Below, piece by piece: positions 1-7,580 of a stretch of DNA of 44,229 bases (position 1 is its first letter; each line of letters begins with the position of its first letter). A model generated the notes under the pieces. The model saw nothing but the letters and a program-made list of their open reading frames with translations, ran no database searches and was not told the origin of the DNA. Origin of the DNA: DATAEE01 sp036257535 (lineage in GTDB: Bacteria > Acidobacteriota > Vicinamibacteria > Vicinamibacterales > 2-12-FULL-66-21); contig DATAFJ010000141.1 in the NCBI GenBank assembly GCA_036257535.1, forward strand, positions 1 through 44,229, in the 5' to 3' direction. A program made the translations under genes and the position numbers.

Positions 1-1061
1 GCGCGCGCCGCCATCGTGGCGCGGTCGAAGTCCGCGTCGCGCATCGCGGCCGCCACGAGATTCACGGCGCGCGCCGCATCCTTGAACATCGAGAACACGA
101 GCGGCTGCAGGTCGTCCTCCGTGTCGACGACATCGCCGAACGGCGTGTTGTGAACCGCCGTGACAATCGCCGACGCCTGGCCGACCGCCTTGCTGCTGAT
201 CGCGCGCGCGTGCTCGAGCGCGACCGGGTTGCGCTTCTGCGGCATGATGCTGCTCGACTGCACGTAGCCCTCGCCGAGCCGGAGGTACCCGAACTCCGGC
301 GTGCACCAGAGCAGCAGGTCTTGAACGAAGCGTCCGATCCCGGTCAGCTCTATCGAGACGGCTGCCGCACTCTCGAGCAGGTAGTCAACCGTCGCGATGC
401 TGCCGTAGGTGTTGACGATCGGCGCGTCGAACCCGAGCAGGTCGCTCGTCATCTGCCGATCGACCGGAAAGCCGGTCCCCGTAATCGCGCACGCGCCGAG
501 CGGGCATGCGTTGACCGTGGCAAATGCCGCCATCAGCCGGACCGCGTCGCGCTCGAGCTGTTCGACGACCGCGAGCAGGTAATGCGCCACGGTCGTCGGC
601 TGCGCCGGCTGCGTGTGCGTGTGCGCCGCAAAGATCGTTCCGCGATGGCGCCCGGCGATCGCCGAGAGCGTCCGGCGGAGCTCCAGCGTCGCCGCCAGCA
701 GCCCCAGCACGAACTCCCGCTGCCGCATCCGGTACATCGTCATGTCGATGTCGTTCCGGCTGCGAGCCGTGTGAAGCTGCCCGGCCGCTTCTTCCCCGCA
801 CGACTGAACGAGGAGCCGCTCGACGAAGTAGAAGAGGTCCTCGCATGAGCCGTCGTACTGAACGGCGCAGACGTCGACCGGCGATATGCGGGTCAGGGCG
901 TCGCGGATCTGTTGCGCCGCCTCACGGGGCACGATGCCCGTCCGGACGAGCATCACCAGGTGCGCGTGATGGATCGCCAGGAGCGGCGAGAGAAACAGCG
1001 TCTTCGCGTCCTCGAAGTTCTCGTTGAGGACGTTCGAGATGTATTCAGGTGCGAACGGCAT
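1..1061 (-). CDS. argH: Argininosuccinate lyase family protein (3' end beyond window)
   Basis: Fumarase/aspartase-superfamily lyase, most like argininosuccinate lyase, which splits argininosuccinate into arginine and fumarate in arginine synthesis. The minus-strand frame opens with ATG at 1061 (MPFAPEYIS) and runs open to the window edge, about 353 codons of a usual 460 or so. Visible signatures in order: HTARSRND (ArgH has HTGRSRNDQ), HTHTQPAQPTT (the substrate-binding THLQ-type loop) and the signature SSSIMPQKRNP with the flexible catalytic-loop serines. The stretch after it, NTPFGDVVDTEDD, differs from the NKDLQEDKE of textbook ArgH, so this may be a divergent paralogue with another substrate. 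It lies downstream of the TonB receptor on the same strand, separated by a hairpin repeat. Confidence 0.85.
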   Translation of the reverse strand, partial: MPFAPEYISNVLNENFEDAKTLFLSPLLAIHHAHLVMLVRTGIVPREAAQQIRDALTRISPVDVCAVQYDGSCEDLFYFVERLLVQSCGEEAAGQLHTARSRNDIDMTMYRMRQREFVLGLLAATLELRRTLSAIAGRHRGTIFAAHTHTQPAQPTTVAHYLLAVVEQLERDAVRLMAAFATVNACPLGACAITGTGFPVDRQMTSDLLGFDAPIVNTYGSIATVDYLLESAAAVSIELTGIGRFVQDLLLWCTPEFGYLRLGEGYVQSSSIMPQKRNPVALEHARAISSKAVGQASAIVTAVHNTPFGDVVDTEDDLQPLVFSMFKDAARAVNLVAAAMRDADFDRATMAAR

Positions 1062-1069
1062 GGTCGAAC

Positions 1070-1162
1070 ATTCAGAATTCAGAATTCAGAATACAGAATG
1101 CAGAGAACCGCCGTGGCCCGCATTCTCAATTCTGAATTCTGTATCCTGAATTCTGTATTCTC
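1070..1162. repeat. Word-repeat hairpin of the TCAGAATTC type
   Basis: The left arm (about 1070-1107) is tandem copies of a TTCAGAA-like 7-9 nt word. The right arm (about 1121-1162) is its near reverse complement, built from TTCTGAATTCTGTA-like words. The loop between them is a GC-rich stretch of about 14 nt. The whole can fold into one long imperfect stem. It fills the gap between the stop of the TonB receptor gene and the start of the lyase gene, both on the minus strand, so it may work as a transcription terminator or processing site. Its AT-rich composition differs sharply from the surrounding genes. Confidence 0.85.
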
Positions 1163-1183
1163 CAGCCTGTTTCCTCAGAAGCG

Positions 1184-4126
1184 TCAGAAGTACACCTTGA
1201 ACCCCAACTGCAGCTGCCGCTGTTCGTACCCGAACGTCGGCGGGAACTGCCTGCCTTCGGAGGGCAGCAGCGCGTCGGTAACGCCGGCGGTACTCGTGCT
1301 GACGACGCTGTTCACGCCGGCCCACTGAACGCTGTTGAACAGGTTCTTCAACTCCGCGATCGCCTGGATGCGCACTGGCCCGTGAATGTGGAACGACCGC
1401 GAGTAGCGGAAGTCGACGTTGTAGCGCGCCGGCAGGTTCAGAGAATTCCGCGGCACATCGAGCGGCCGGTCGCTGGCGATGCCGTCGTTGTTGAGCTCCC
1501 GGTTACTGCGGATGTTCACCGGGATGCCGCTGGCAAACAGGGCGAAGATGCCGAACTCGTTGTCCTTCAGAATCGCCCGAAGCACATTGTTCTCGACGTT
1601 CACCGAGGGGTGCGCGACGACGCTGGCGACGAACGTATGGCGCTGATCGAGGATATGCGGGCCCAGGTCGCGATCGAGGCTCGCCGGGTCGACACGGCCC
1701 TGATCGCCCTGCACCGACAGCACGGTCGTCAGCGGCGCATTGTCTTCGCTCTTTGCCAGCGTGTACGACAGGTCGAACTGCAAACCGCCCGAATAGCGGC
1801 GGGCCATCTGGAGCGTGAACGCGCGATAGGTCGCCTCGCCGATCGACTGCACGGCAAACACGTTCCGGAAGCGCGGGTCGATACGGGTCGAGGCGTTGAC
1901 AGCGGTACTGAAGATCGGGCGGCCGTCGGCAAGCATCCCCGTCGGACCCGTCAGGTTGACGTTGCTGATGACCGGCAGATCGTGACCCTTGACGTACTGG
2001 AATCCCGCGGCGACCGAGTATCGATCGTTCAGCGCATGCTCGACCTGCACGTTGCTCTGCCACGTCCGGGCGATCCGGAACTCCGGGTCGACGGTGGACA
2101 CGTCACCGATCGGCCGGACGAACCCCGGAGGCGTGTTCTCGAGCGTGTTCGGAAACGCGGGCGCGCCCGCCGACGTCGGCGACACCGAGACCGTCGTCCT
2201 CGCCGGGCTGCCGTCTTCGAGCAGCGCGCGCTCATATGCCGCCAGGAGCGGCTGGTCGTACATCAGCCCGGTGTTGGCGCGCAGCACCGTGCGGCCGCGC
2301 TCGTCGATCGTCCAGACGACGCCGGCGCGCGGCTGCCAGTTGTTCTTGTCGACGACGAAATCTTGAGACGACTCGTACGGCGCATCGGCAAGCGCCTCCG
2401 GCACGTCGTACACGTCGTAGCGGATGCCGTACAGGAGCTTGAGGTTCGGCGACAGCCGCCAGTCGTCCTGCACGAAGAACGCGTAGAGATTTGACGAGTA
2501 CTCGAGGTCCGGATTCCCGAAGAACTGCTGAAAGGTCGTGTAACCGAACGGCGCCGTGCCGGCGCGCGCCGCGTTGTAGGCCGCGACGCTCGGAAACGTG
2601 TAGAGCTGAAACGACGTCTGCGTGCGCGTGTCGGACACGTGCTGGATGTCGAACCCGAACTTGTACGAGTGGCTCTCGCGCAGGATGGTGAAGTTGTCGA
2701 TGACCTCGAAAACGTCCTGCGTGAAGGCGAACCCGGCATCCGCCGTCGTCGCGATCGGCGCGCCGAAGTTCGCGACCTGGGGCACGCGGATCGCGGTGCC
2801 GGTGCCGGCGAACGCGCCCGGGACTCGTCCCTGGCTGCGCGTCGCATACTGAACGCGGAGCTCGTTCAGCTTGTCGGCGCCGAGCGTCGTCACGAGCTGC
2901 GCAGCGGTCGAATGCTGGCGATCGCTGAAATCGGTGACCTGCTCGACCGAGTTCGGCACGCCGGCGGTCGTCGACCCGATGTTGTTGACGATGAAGTTGT
3001 CGAAGTAGATGTAGCGAGCCGTCAGGCGGTTCGTCGCGTTCAAGGCGACGTCAACCTTGCCGATCGCGAACTTCGTATCGAGCGCGGCGGGAATATATGC
3101 CGGCTGAGGAGTCAGGCCGAGGGCGGCGGCGTTCGCCGCGCTGATGGTAATGACGCGGCCGCCCGACAGATCGCGGTTCGTATTCTCGAACCCGGCGAAG
3201 TACTGCACGCGATCGCGGACAATCGGTCCACCCATATCGGCGGTGAAGAGGTCGACGTCGGTCGGCGGCTTTGCCGCGCCCGGCGCCGCGAAGAAGGGCG
3301 TCGCCGCGAACGACTCGCGCTGGAACCGATAACTGAACTGTCCCTTCGTCGTGTTCGTGCCCGACGGCGTCACCGCGTTGTAGATGAGTCCGGCCGTCTG
3401 GCCGAACTCGGGCGCGTAGCCGGTCGTGATGACCTTCACTTCGCGGATCATCACTTCCGACATCGGCATCTGGCGAAGGCCGGCGCGATCCTTCTGCGTG
3501 TTGTTGTTCCCGTCGATCTGATAGTTGACGCGCAGCAGCATGCCGTTCGCCGTCAGTCGCGGGACGCCGAACTCCTGCGTCTCGAACCCCGTGACACCAG
3601 GTTCGAGCAGCGCGAAGTTGTACGGATTGCGCGAGGTCAACGGCAGCGTCCTGAGCTCGCGTTCGTTGATGGTGCGGCCCTGATCGATGCGAGCCAGATC
3701 GACCACCGAGGAATCGGCCACGACGGAGACGACTTCGCTGAGCTGACCGACGCCGAGCCGGATGTTAACGACGGCCGTTTCGCCGGCGGTGAGCGTGATG
3801 CCGGACTGCTCGAACTTCTTGAACCCGGCCAGCTCGGCCGTCAGGCGATAGGTTCCGAGCGGCAGCAGTGGAGCACGGTAGACGCCGACGTCGTTCGACA
3901 GCACGCTGCGCGCGGCGCCGGTCTCGAGATTCGTGACGGTGACCGTGACGCCGGGGAGCAGCGCCGCCGAATCGTCCGTGATGGTGCCTTCAATCGTGCC
4001 GTTAATCGCCTGAGACTGCGCAAGCGCTGACGCGGGACCGAGGAGCGAGCCAAGTGCGATCGCTGCGAGGGCGAGAACGAGGCGGACGCGCGCCGCCTCG
4101 GATCCAAGTGCGGAACTGCTGATCAT
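1184..4126 (-). CDS. TonB-dependent receptor, Oar-like, with carboxypeptidase-regulatory-like domain
   Basis: Outer-membrane beta-barrel protein of 980 aa, expected to import a ligand using TonB energy; the substrate cannot be told from sequence. Residues 1-37 form a Sec signal peptide ending ASALAQ. Residues about 40-120 are a carboxypeptidase-regulatory-like beta-sandwich (GTIEGTITDDSAALLPGVTV, then GVYRAPLLPLGTYRL). A plug follows, with NYQIDGNNNT and EFGQTAGLIYNAVTPSGTN, and then a long barrel rich in alternating aromatic residues. The last residue is Phe (GFKVYF), the usual BAM recognition signal. This architecture is heavily expanded in Acidobacteriota and Bacteroidota. The ATG at 4126 has a GAGG ribosome-binding site. 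Its promoter overlaps that of the divergent PBP gene. Confidence 0.95.
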   Translation of the reverse strand: MISSSALGSEAARVRLVLALAAIALGSLLGPASALAQSQAINGTIEGTITDDSAALLPGVTVTVTNLETGAARSVLSNDVGVYRAPLLPLGTYRLTAELAGFKKFEQSGITLTAGETAVVNIRLGVGQLSEVVSVVADSSVVDLARIDQGRTINERELRTLPLTSRNPYNFALLEPGVTGFETQEFGVPRLTANGMLLRVNYQIDGNNNTQKDRAGLRQMPMSEVMIREVKVITTGYAPEFGQTAGLIYNAVTPSGTNTTKGQFSYRFQRESFAATPFFAAPGAAKPPTDVDLFTADMGGPIVRDRVQYFAGFENTNRDLSGGRVITISAANAAALGLTPQPAYIPAALDTKFAIGKVDVALNATNRLTARYIYFDNFIVNNIGSTTAGVPNSVEQVTDFSDRQHSTAAQLVTTLGADKLNELRVQYATRSQGRVPGAFAGTGTAIRVPQVANFGAPIATTADAGFAFTQDVFEVIDNFTILRESHSYKFGFDIQHVSDTRTQTSFQLYTFPSVAAYNAARAGTAPFGYTTFQQFFGNPDLEYSSNLYAFFVQDDWRLSPNLKLLYGIRYDVYDVPEALADAPYESSQDFVVDKNNWQPRAGVVWTIDERGRTVLRANTGLMYDQPLLAAYERALLEDGSPARTTVSVSPTSAGAPAFPNTLENTPPGFVRPIGDVSTVDPEFRIARTWQSNVQVEHALNDRYSVAAGFQYVKGHDLPVISNVNLTGPTGMLADGRPIFSTAVNASTRIDPRFRNVFAVQSIGEATYRAFTLQMARRYSGGLQFDLSYTLAKSEDNAPLTTVLSVQGDQGRVDPASLDRDLGPHILDQRHTFVASVVAHPSVNVENNVLRAILKDNEFGIFALFASGIPVNIRSNRELNNDGIASDRPLDVPRNSLNLPARYNVDFRYSRSFHIHGPVRIQAIAELKNLFNSVQWAGVNSVVSTSTAGVTDALLPSEGRQFPPTFGYEQRQLQLGFKVYF

Positions 4127-4149
4127 CGAGGGGCCTCACTAATCGCCTG

Positions 4150-4159
4150 AGTATACAAT
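4150..4159. promoter_or_regulatory. Overlapping divergent -10 elements on a GTATAC palindrome
   Basis: TACAAT at 4154-4159 reads as a -10 element for the plus-strand PBP gene, whose ATG is 15 nt downstream. On the other strand TATACT (complement of 4150-4155) reads as a -10 for the TonB receptor gene, whose ATG is at 4126. Both share the palindrome GTATAC (4151-4156), so the two promoters would compete for polymerase. No clear -35 element is visible for either. Called by pattern only. Confidence 0.5.
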
Positions 4160-4174
4160 GACGATACACGGGAC

Positions 4175-6517
4175 ATGCCCACGCAAACGCCCGTTTTGCG
4201 CGCTCAGAAGTACCGGCTGCACCTGACCCGGCGCTGGCTCTGGCTGACCGCGCTGGTCGCCGTCCCGCTCGTGACGGTGTTCACCCTCTTCGGCTACTAC
4301 TACGTCACATTCGGACGGATGATCGACGCGCGGCTGCACGGCGAGCGCACGCGCAGCGAGCCGCGGATCTTCGCGCGGCCGCTGGAGGTGCGGCCCGGCC
4401 AGGCCCTGTCACCGCGGCAGCTCATCGATCGCCTGAACGATCTGGGTTACGCGCATCGCGCACGCGCGAACAAGCCGGGAGAGTTCGCCGTGGGGCGTGA
4501 CGCGATGGCGATCGTCCCGCGCGCCGGCTCGCACGGCAATCGCCTCATGCGGATCGTCTTCAAACGACCTGCGCCGAAGGCGACCGAGTCGGCGGCCATC
4601 GAACGGATTGAAACGGTTCCGCCCGGACGCGGCGTCGATCGACTCACGCTCGAGCCGCCGCTCATCACCGCGCTCGTGAACGCCGAACGGGAAAAACGGC
4701 GGACCGTTCCACTCGCGCAGATCCCGAAGCCGATGATCCAGGCCGTGCTGGCGATCGAAGATCGCCGGTTCTACGAGCACCCAGGCATCGACCCCATCCG
4801 GATCGTCGGCGCGCTCTTTTCCAACATGTTCGGCGACCGGCTCTATAGCGGCGCCAGCACGATCACGCAGCAGCTCGCGCGCAACTTCTTCCTGACCGAT
4901 CAGATGGAGATCGAGCAGGCCACCGGCCGTCGATCGTTTGGCGCCTACCGCCGGAAGCTGAAAGAGCAGTTCATGTCGATCGTGCTCGAGGGACGCGCGT
5001 CGAAGGACGAGATCCTCGAGCTGTACCTGAACGACGTCTACCTGGGCCAGCGTGGCTCGTTTGCGATCCACGGCGTCGCCGAGGCGTCACGCCTCTTCTT
5101 CGGCAAGGACGTCACCAACGTGACCCTCGCCGAGGCGGCGATGATCGCCGGCGTGATCCAGACCGCTCGCCACTCCCCGTTCCGCGACCTCGAGCGCGCG
5201 AAGGACCGGCGCAACACCGTCCTGCGCGCGATGGCCGACGCCGCCTACATCAGCGCCGAGGCGAACGAGCGCGCATCGCGCGAGCCGGTCGCGATCGCAC
5301 AGCGCGCGCTCGACGCCGAGGCGCCGTACTTCGTGGACTACATCGGGCAGGCGATGCAGGAGTGGCGGGCCGACCTGGCGACCCGCAACCGGCCCGTGGA
5401 CATCTACACGACGCTCGACCTGCACCTTCAACGCCTCGCCGAAGATGCCATGCGCGACGGGCTCGCGCAGGTGGATCCCATCCTCGCGCGCCGGCGCAGG
5501 CCACGCCCGCAGGCGGCCCTCGTCGCCATCGATCCGCGTAGCGGCGACATCCTCGCGCTCGTCGGCGGCCGGTCGTACAACCAGTCGCAATACAACCGCG
5601 CCGTGCAGGCGCGGCGCCAGCCCGGGTCGGTGTTCAAGCCGTTCGTCTATCTCGCCGCCTTCGAGCGCGCGGCTGAAGAGTCGCGCACGGACATCACGCC
5701 GGCATCGCTCGTCTGGGACGAGCCGACGGAGTTCAGCTTCGAGGACCAGATCTACCGACCCGGCAACTATGAGAACGAGTACGACGGCGAGATCACGCTC
5801 CGCCGCGCGCTGGCGCTCTCGCGCAACATCGCGGCGGTTCGGATCGCGGAGACGGCCGGCTACGATCACGTGGCCGCGCTCTGGAAGCGGATTGGCACCG
5901 GTACCCCGGCCAGGCCATATCCGTCCATCGCGCTCGGCGTGTTCGAGGCGACCCCCGTCGAGATCGCCACGGCCTTCACGCTCTTCGCCAACGGCGGCGT
6001 GATGCGACCGCTGCACGCGATCGAAAAAGTGTCGGACGGCAGCCAGGACGTCGTCCCCGCGCTCGGCCGCACCAGACGAATCGCGCGCGAGGACACGACA
6101 TTCCTCGTGACGCATATGATGAGAAGCGTGCTCAACGAGGGGACCGGCGCCGGCGCGCGCGCCGCGGGCTTCGCGCTCGACGCGGCGGGCAAGTCCGGCA
6201 CCACGAACGACCTCCGCGACGCCTGGTTCGTCGGGTTCACCCGCGAGCTGCTCACCGTCGTCTGGGTCGGTTTCGACGACAATCGGCCGGTCGGGTTGAG
6301 CGGAACGCAGGCGGCGCTGCCGATCTGGACCGCATTCATGATGCGCGCGCTGGCCGGCCGCCCGAACCAGCCCTTCGAGCCGCCCCAAGGTATTACGATG
6401 GTGGACATCGATCGCGATACGGGACGGCTGGCCCAGGCCGCCTGTCCGCGTATCCTCCGCGAGGCGTTCCTGGCGGGCACCGAGCCGTCGGCGCCCTGCA
6501 ATCTGCACCAATGGTAG
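4175..6517 (+). CDS. Class A penicillin-binding protein (PBP1-type transglycosylase/transpeptidase)
   Basis: Bifunctional peptidoglycan synthase of 780 aa: it polymerises lipid II and cross-links the stems on the outer face of the inner membrane. Residues about 15-42 are a single membrane anchor. Residues about 55-125 look like the UB2H-type regulatory domain found in PBP1b. The GT51 glycosyltransferase follows, with its catalytic glutamate at E195 in EDRRFYEHPG and the GASTITQQLARN motif. The transpeptidase carries S485-VF-K488, S549-R-N and K673-SGT, so all three active-site motifs are intact. The C-terminal tail contains two cysteines. The gene's last 7 nt overlap the start of the XdhC gene. 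PBP1b-like is preferred over PBP1a because of the UB2H-like region. Confidence 0.96.
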   Translation: MPTQTPVLRAQKYRLHLTRRWLWLTALVAVPLVTVFTLFGYYYVTFGRMIDARLHGERTRSEPRIFARPLEVRPGQALSPRQLIDRLNDLGYAHRARANKPGEFAVGRDAMAIVPRAGSHGNRLMRIVFKRPAPKATESAAIERIETVPPGRGVDRLTLEPPLITALVNAEREKRRTVPLAQIPKPMIQAVLAIEDRRFYEHPGIDPIRIVGALFSNMFGDRLYSGASTITQQLARNFFLTDQMEIEQATGRRSFGAYRRKLKEQFMSIVLEGRASKDEILELYLNDVYLGQRGSFAIHGVAEASRLFFGKDVTNVTLAEAAMIAGVIQTARHSPFRDLERAKDRRNTVLRAMADAAYISAEANERASREPVAIAQRALDAEAPYFVDYIGQAMQEWRADLATRNRPVDIYTTLDLHLQRLAEDAMRDGLAQVDPILARRRRPRPQAALVAIDPRSGDILALVGGRSYNQSQYNRAVQARRQPGSVFKPFVYLAAFERAAEESRTDITPASLVWDEPTEFSFEDQIYRPGNYENEYDGEITLRRALALSRNIAAVRIAETAGYDHVAALWKRIGTGTPARPYPSIALGVFEATPVEIATAFTLFANGGVMRPLHAIEKVSDGSQDVVPALGRTRRIAREDTTFLVTHMMRSVLNEGTGAGARAAGFALDAAGKSGTTNDLRDAWFVGFTRELLTVVWVGFDDNRPVGLSGTQAALPIWTAFMMRALAGRPNQPFEPPQGITMVDIDRDTGRLAQAACPRILREAFLAGTEPSAPCNLHQW

Positions 6518-7350
6518 AAGAGGTCCTGGCCGCGGCGAACGACGCGATGACGCGGGGCGAGACGGTCGCCCTCGTGACGATCGTGCGCGCGGTCGGATCC
6601 ACGCCCCAGCGCGTCGGCGCCAAGATGCTGGTCTTCGCGGACGGCCGCACCGTCGGCACGATCGGCGGCGGCTGCTACGAGAGTGAAGCGTTCTGGAAGG
6701 CGCGCGACGCCATCACGACCGGCCGCCCCGCGCTCGTGCGCTTCGACCTCAACGACGATCTTGCCGGCGAGTCGGGCCTCATCTGTGGCGGGCAGATGGA
6801 CGTTTTCGTCGAGCCGCTCACGCCGTCGCCCCACCTCTACATCGCGGGCGGCGGGCACGTCGGCATGCAGCTCGCGCGCGCGGCCGCCGAGGTCGGGTTC
6901 CGCATTCACGTCGTCGACGATCGCGAAAAGTTCGCGAATGCGGAGCGCTTCCCCGCCGCGGACGAAGTCGCCGTCGATTCGATCCCGGATTGGCTCGAGC
7001 GCGCGCCGCTCGCCCAGCCGGCCTTCATCGCGATTGTCACCCGCGGCCACCAGCATGATCTGTCGGCGCTGCGCGCCGCGGTCGCGCGCGAGGCGCGCTA
7101 CATCGGCCTGATAGGCAGCCGCGCGAAGGTGACACGCATCTTCGAGGCGCTCCGCGACGAGGGTCTGCCCGCCGAAGCGCTCCGGCACGTGCATGCCCCG
7201 ATCGGCCTCGACATCGGCGCCGTCACACCCGCCGAGATCGCCGTCAGCATCGTCGCCGAGATGGTCGCCGTACGCCACGGAAAGCTCGACGCCGGCGGGC
7301 TCGACGCCGAGGCGCTGACGATGCGCTTCACGCCGCCGAGCGTCCGATGA
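6511..7350 (+). CDS. XdhC/CoxI family protein
   Basis: Protein of 279 aa in the XdhC/CoxI family, which binds molybdenum cofactor, promotes its sulfuration and inserts it into xanthine dehydrogenase-type enzymes. The N-terminal XdhC domain has VRAVGSTPQRVGAKMLV and GTIGGGCYE (near residue 55) and ICGGQMDVFVEP. The C-terminal half is a Rossmann domain with LYIAGGGHVG (about residue 110) and the closing segment IGLDIGAVTPAEIAVSI, typical of the family. The start overlaps the PBP stop by 7 nt, which suggests translational coupling. No molybdenum hydroxylase subunit is encoded in this window. The next gene is an amidohydrolase of the guanine-deaminase-like superfamily, so a purine catabolism role is a reasonable inference. 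Confidence 0.93.
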   Translation: MVEEVLAAANDAMTRGETVALVTIVRAVGSTPQRVGAKMLVFADGRTVGTIGGGCYESEAFWKARDAITTGRPALVRFDLNDDLAGESGLICGGQMDVFVEPLTPSPHLYIAGGGHVGMQLARAAAEVGFRIHVVDDREKFANAERFPAADEVAVDSIPDWLERAPLAQPAFIAIVTRGHQHDLSALRAAVAREARYIGLIGSRAKVTRIFEALRDEGLPAEALRHVHAPIGLDIGAVTPAEIAVSIVAEMVAVRHGKLDAGGLDAEALTMRFTPPSVR

Positions 7351-7370
7351 CAGATCATCGGGCGATGGAG

Positions 7371-7563
7371 GATCGGGGCATCGGATCAAGTCATCAGGTC
7401 ATCTGTTAGTCGGGGTATCGGCTTGTCTGATCGCGGTATCGCGATATCGACCGATATCGTTCGATTGCCGCTCGATCCCGATCGATATTACCGATAAGAC
7501 TTCCGTCACACCGCTACACGGATGTCCCGATGCCCCGATAACTTGATCCGATGGCCCCGATCA
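7371..7563. repeat. Word-repeat hairpin of the GATCGG/CCGAT type
   Basis: The 230-nt gap between the XdhC and amidohydrolase genes is dominated by repeated ATCGG and CCGAT words. The arm at 7371-7403 is almost the exact reverse complement of 7529-7563, roughly 30 of 33 positions pairing, with small gaps. The centre has a further AT-leaning palindromic run (GGTATCGCGATATCGACC and flanks, about 7433-7460). The whole can fold into a long branched stem. No open reading frame in it looks real. It has the same layout as the repeats at 1070-1162 and 11683-11770 but uses unrelated words. Confidence 0.85.
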
Positions 7564-7580
7564 GCCATGGCTAGATCCGC

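Noticed and set aside
2639..4030. 463-codon open frame on the plus strand
   Set aside because: Antisense to the TonB receptor gene, with low-complexity Arg/Asp-rich translation and no recognisable domain. A composition artefact.
5087..7389. Long minus-strand frames over the PBP and XdhC genes
   Set aside because: Antisense shadows of well-supported genes. Translations carry no family motifs.
7371..7563. CRISPR array
   Set aside because: Repeated words are only about 5 nt, there are no regular spacers, and no cas genes are present. Better explained as an inverted word repeat.
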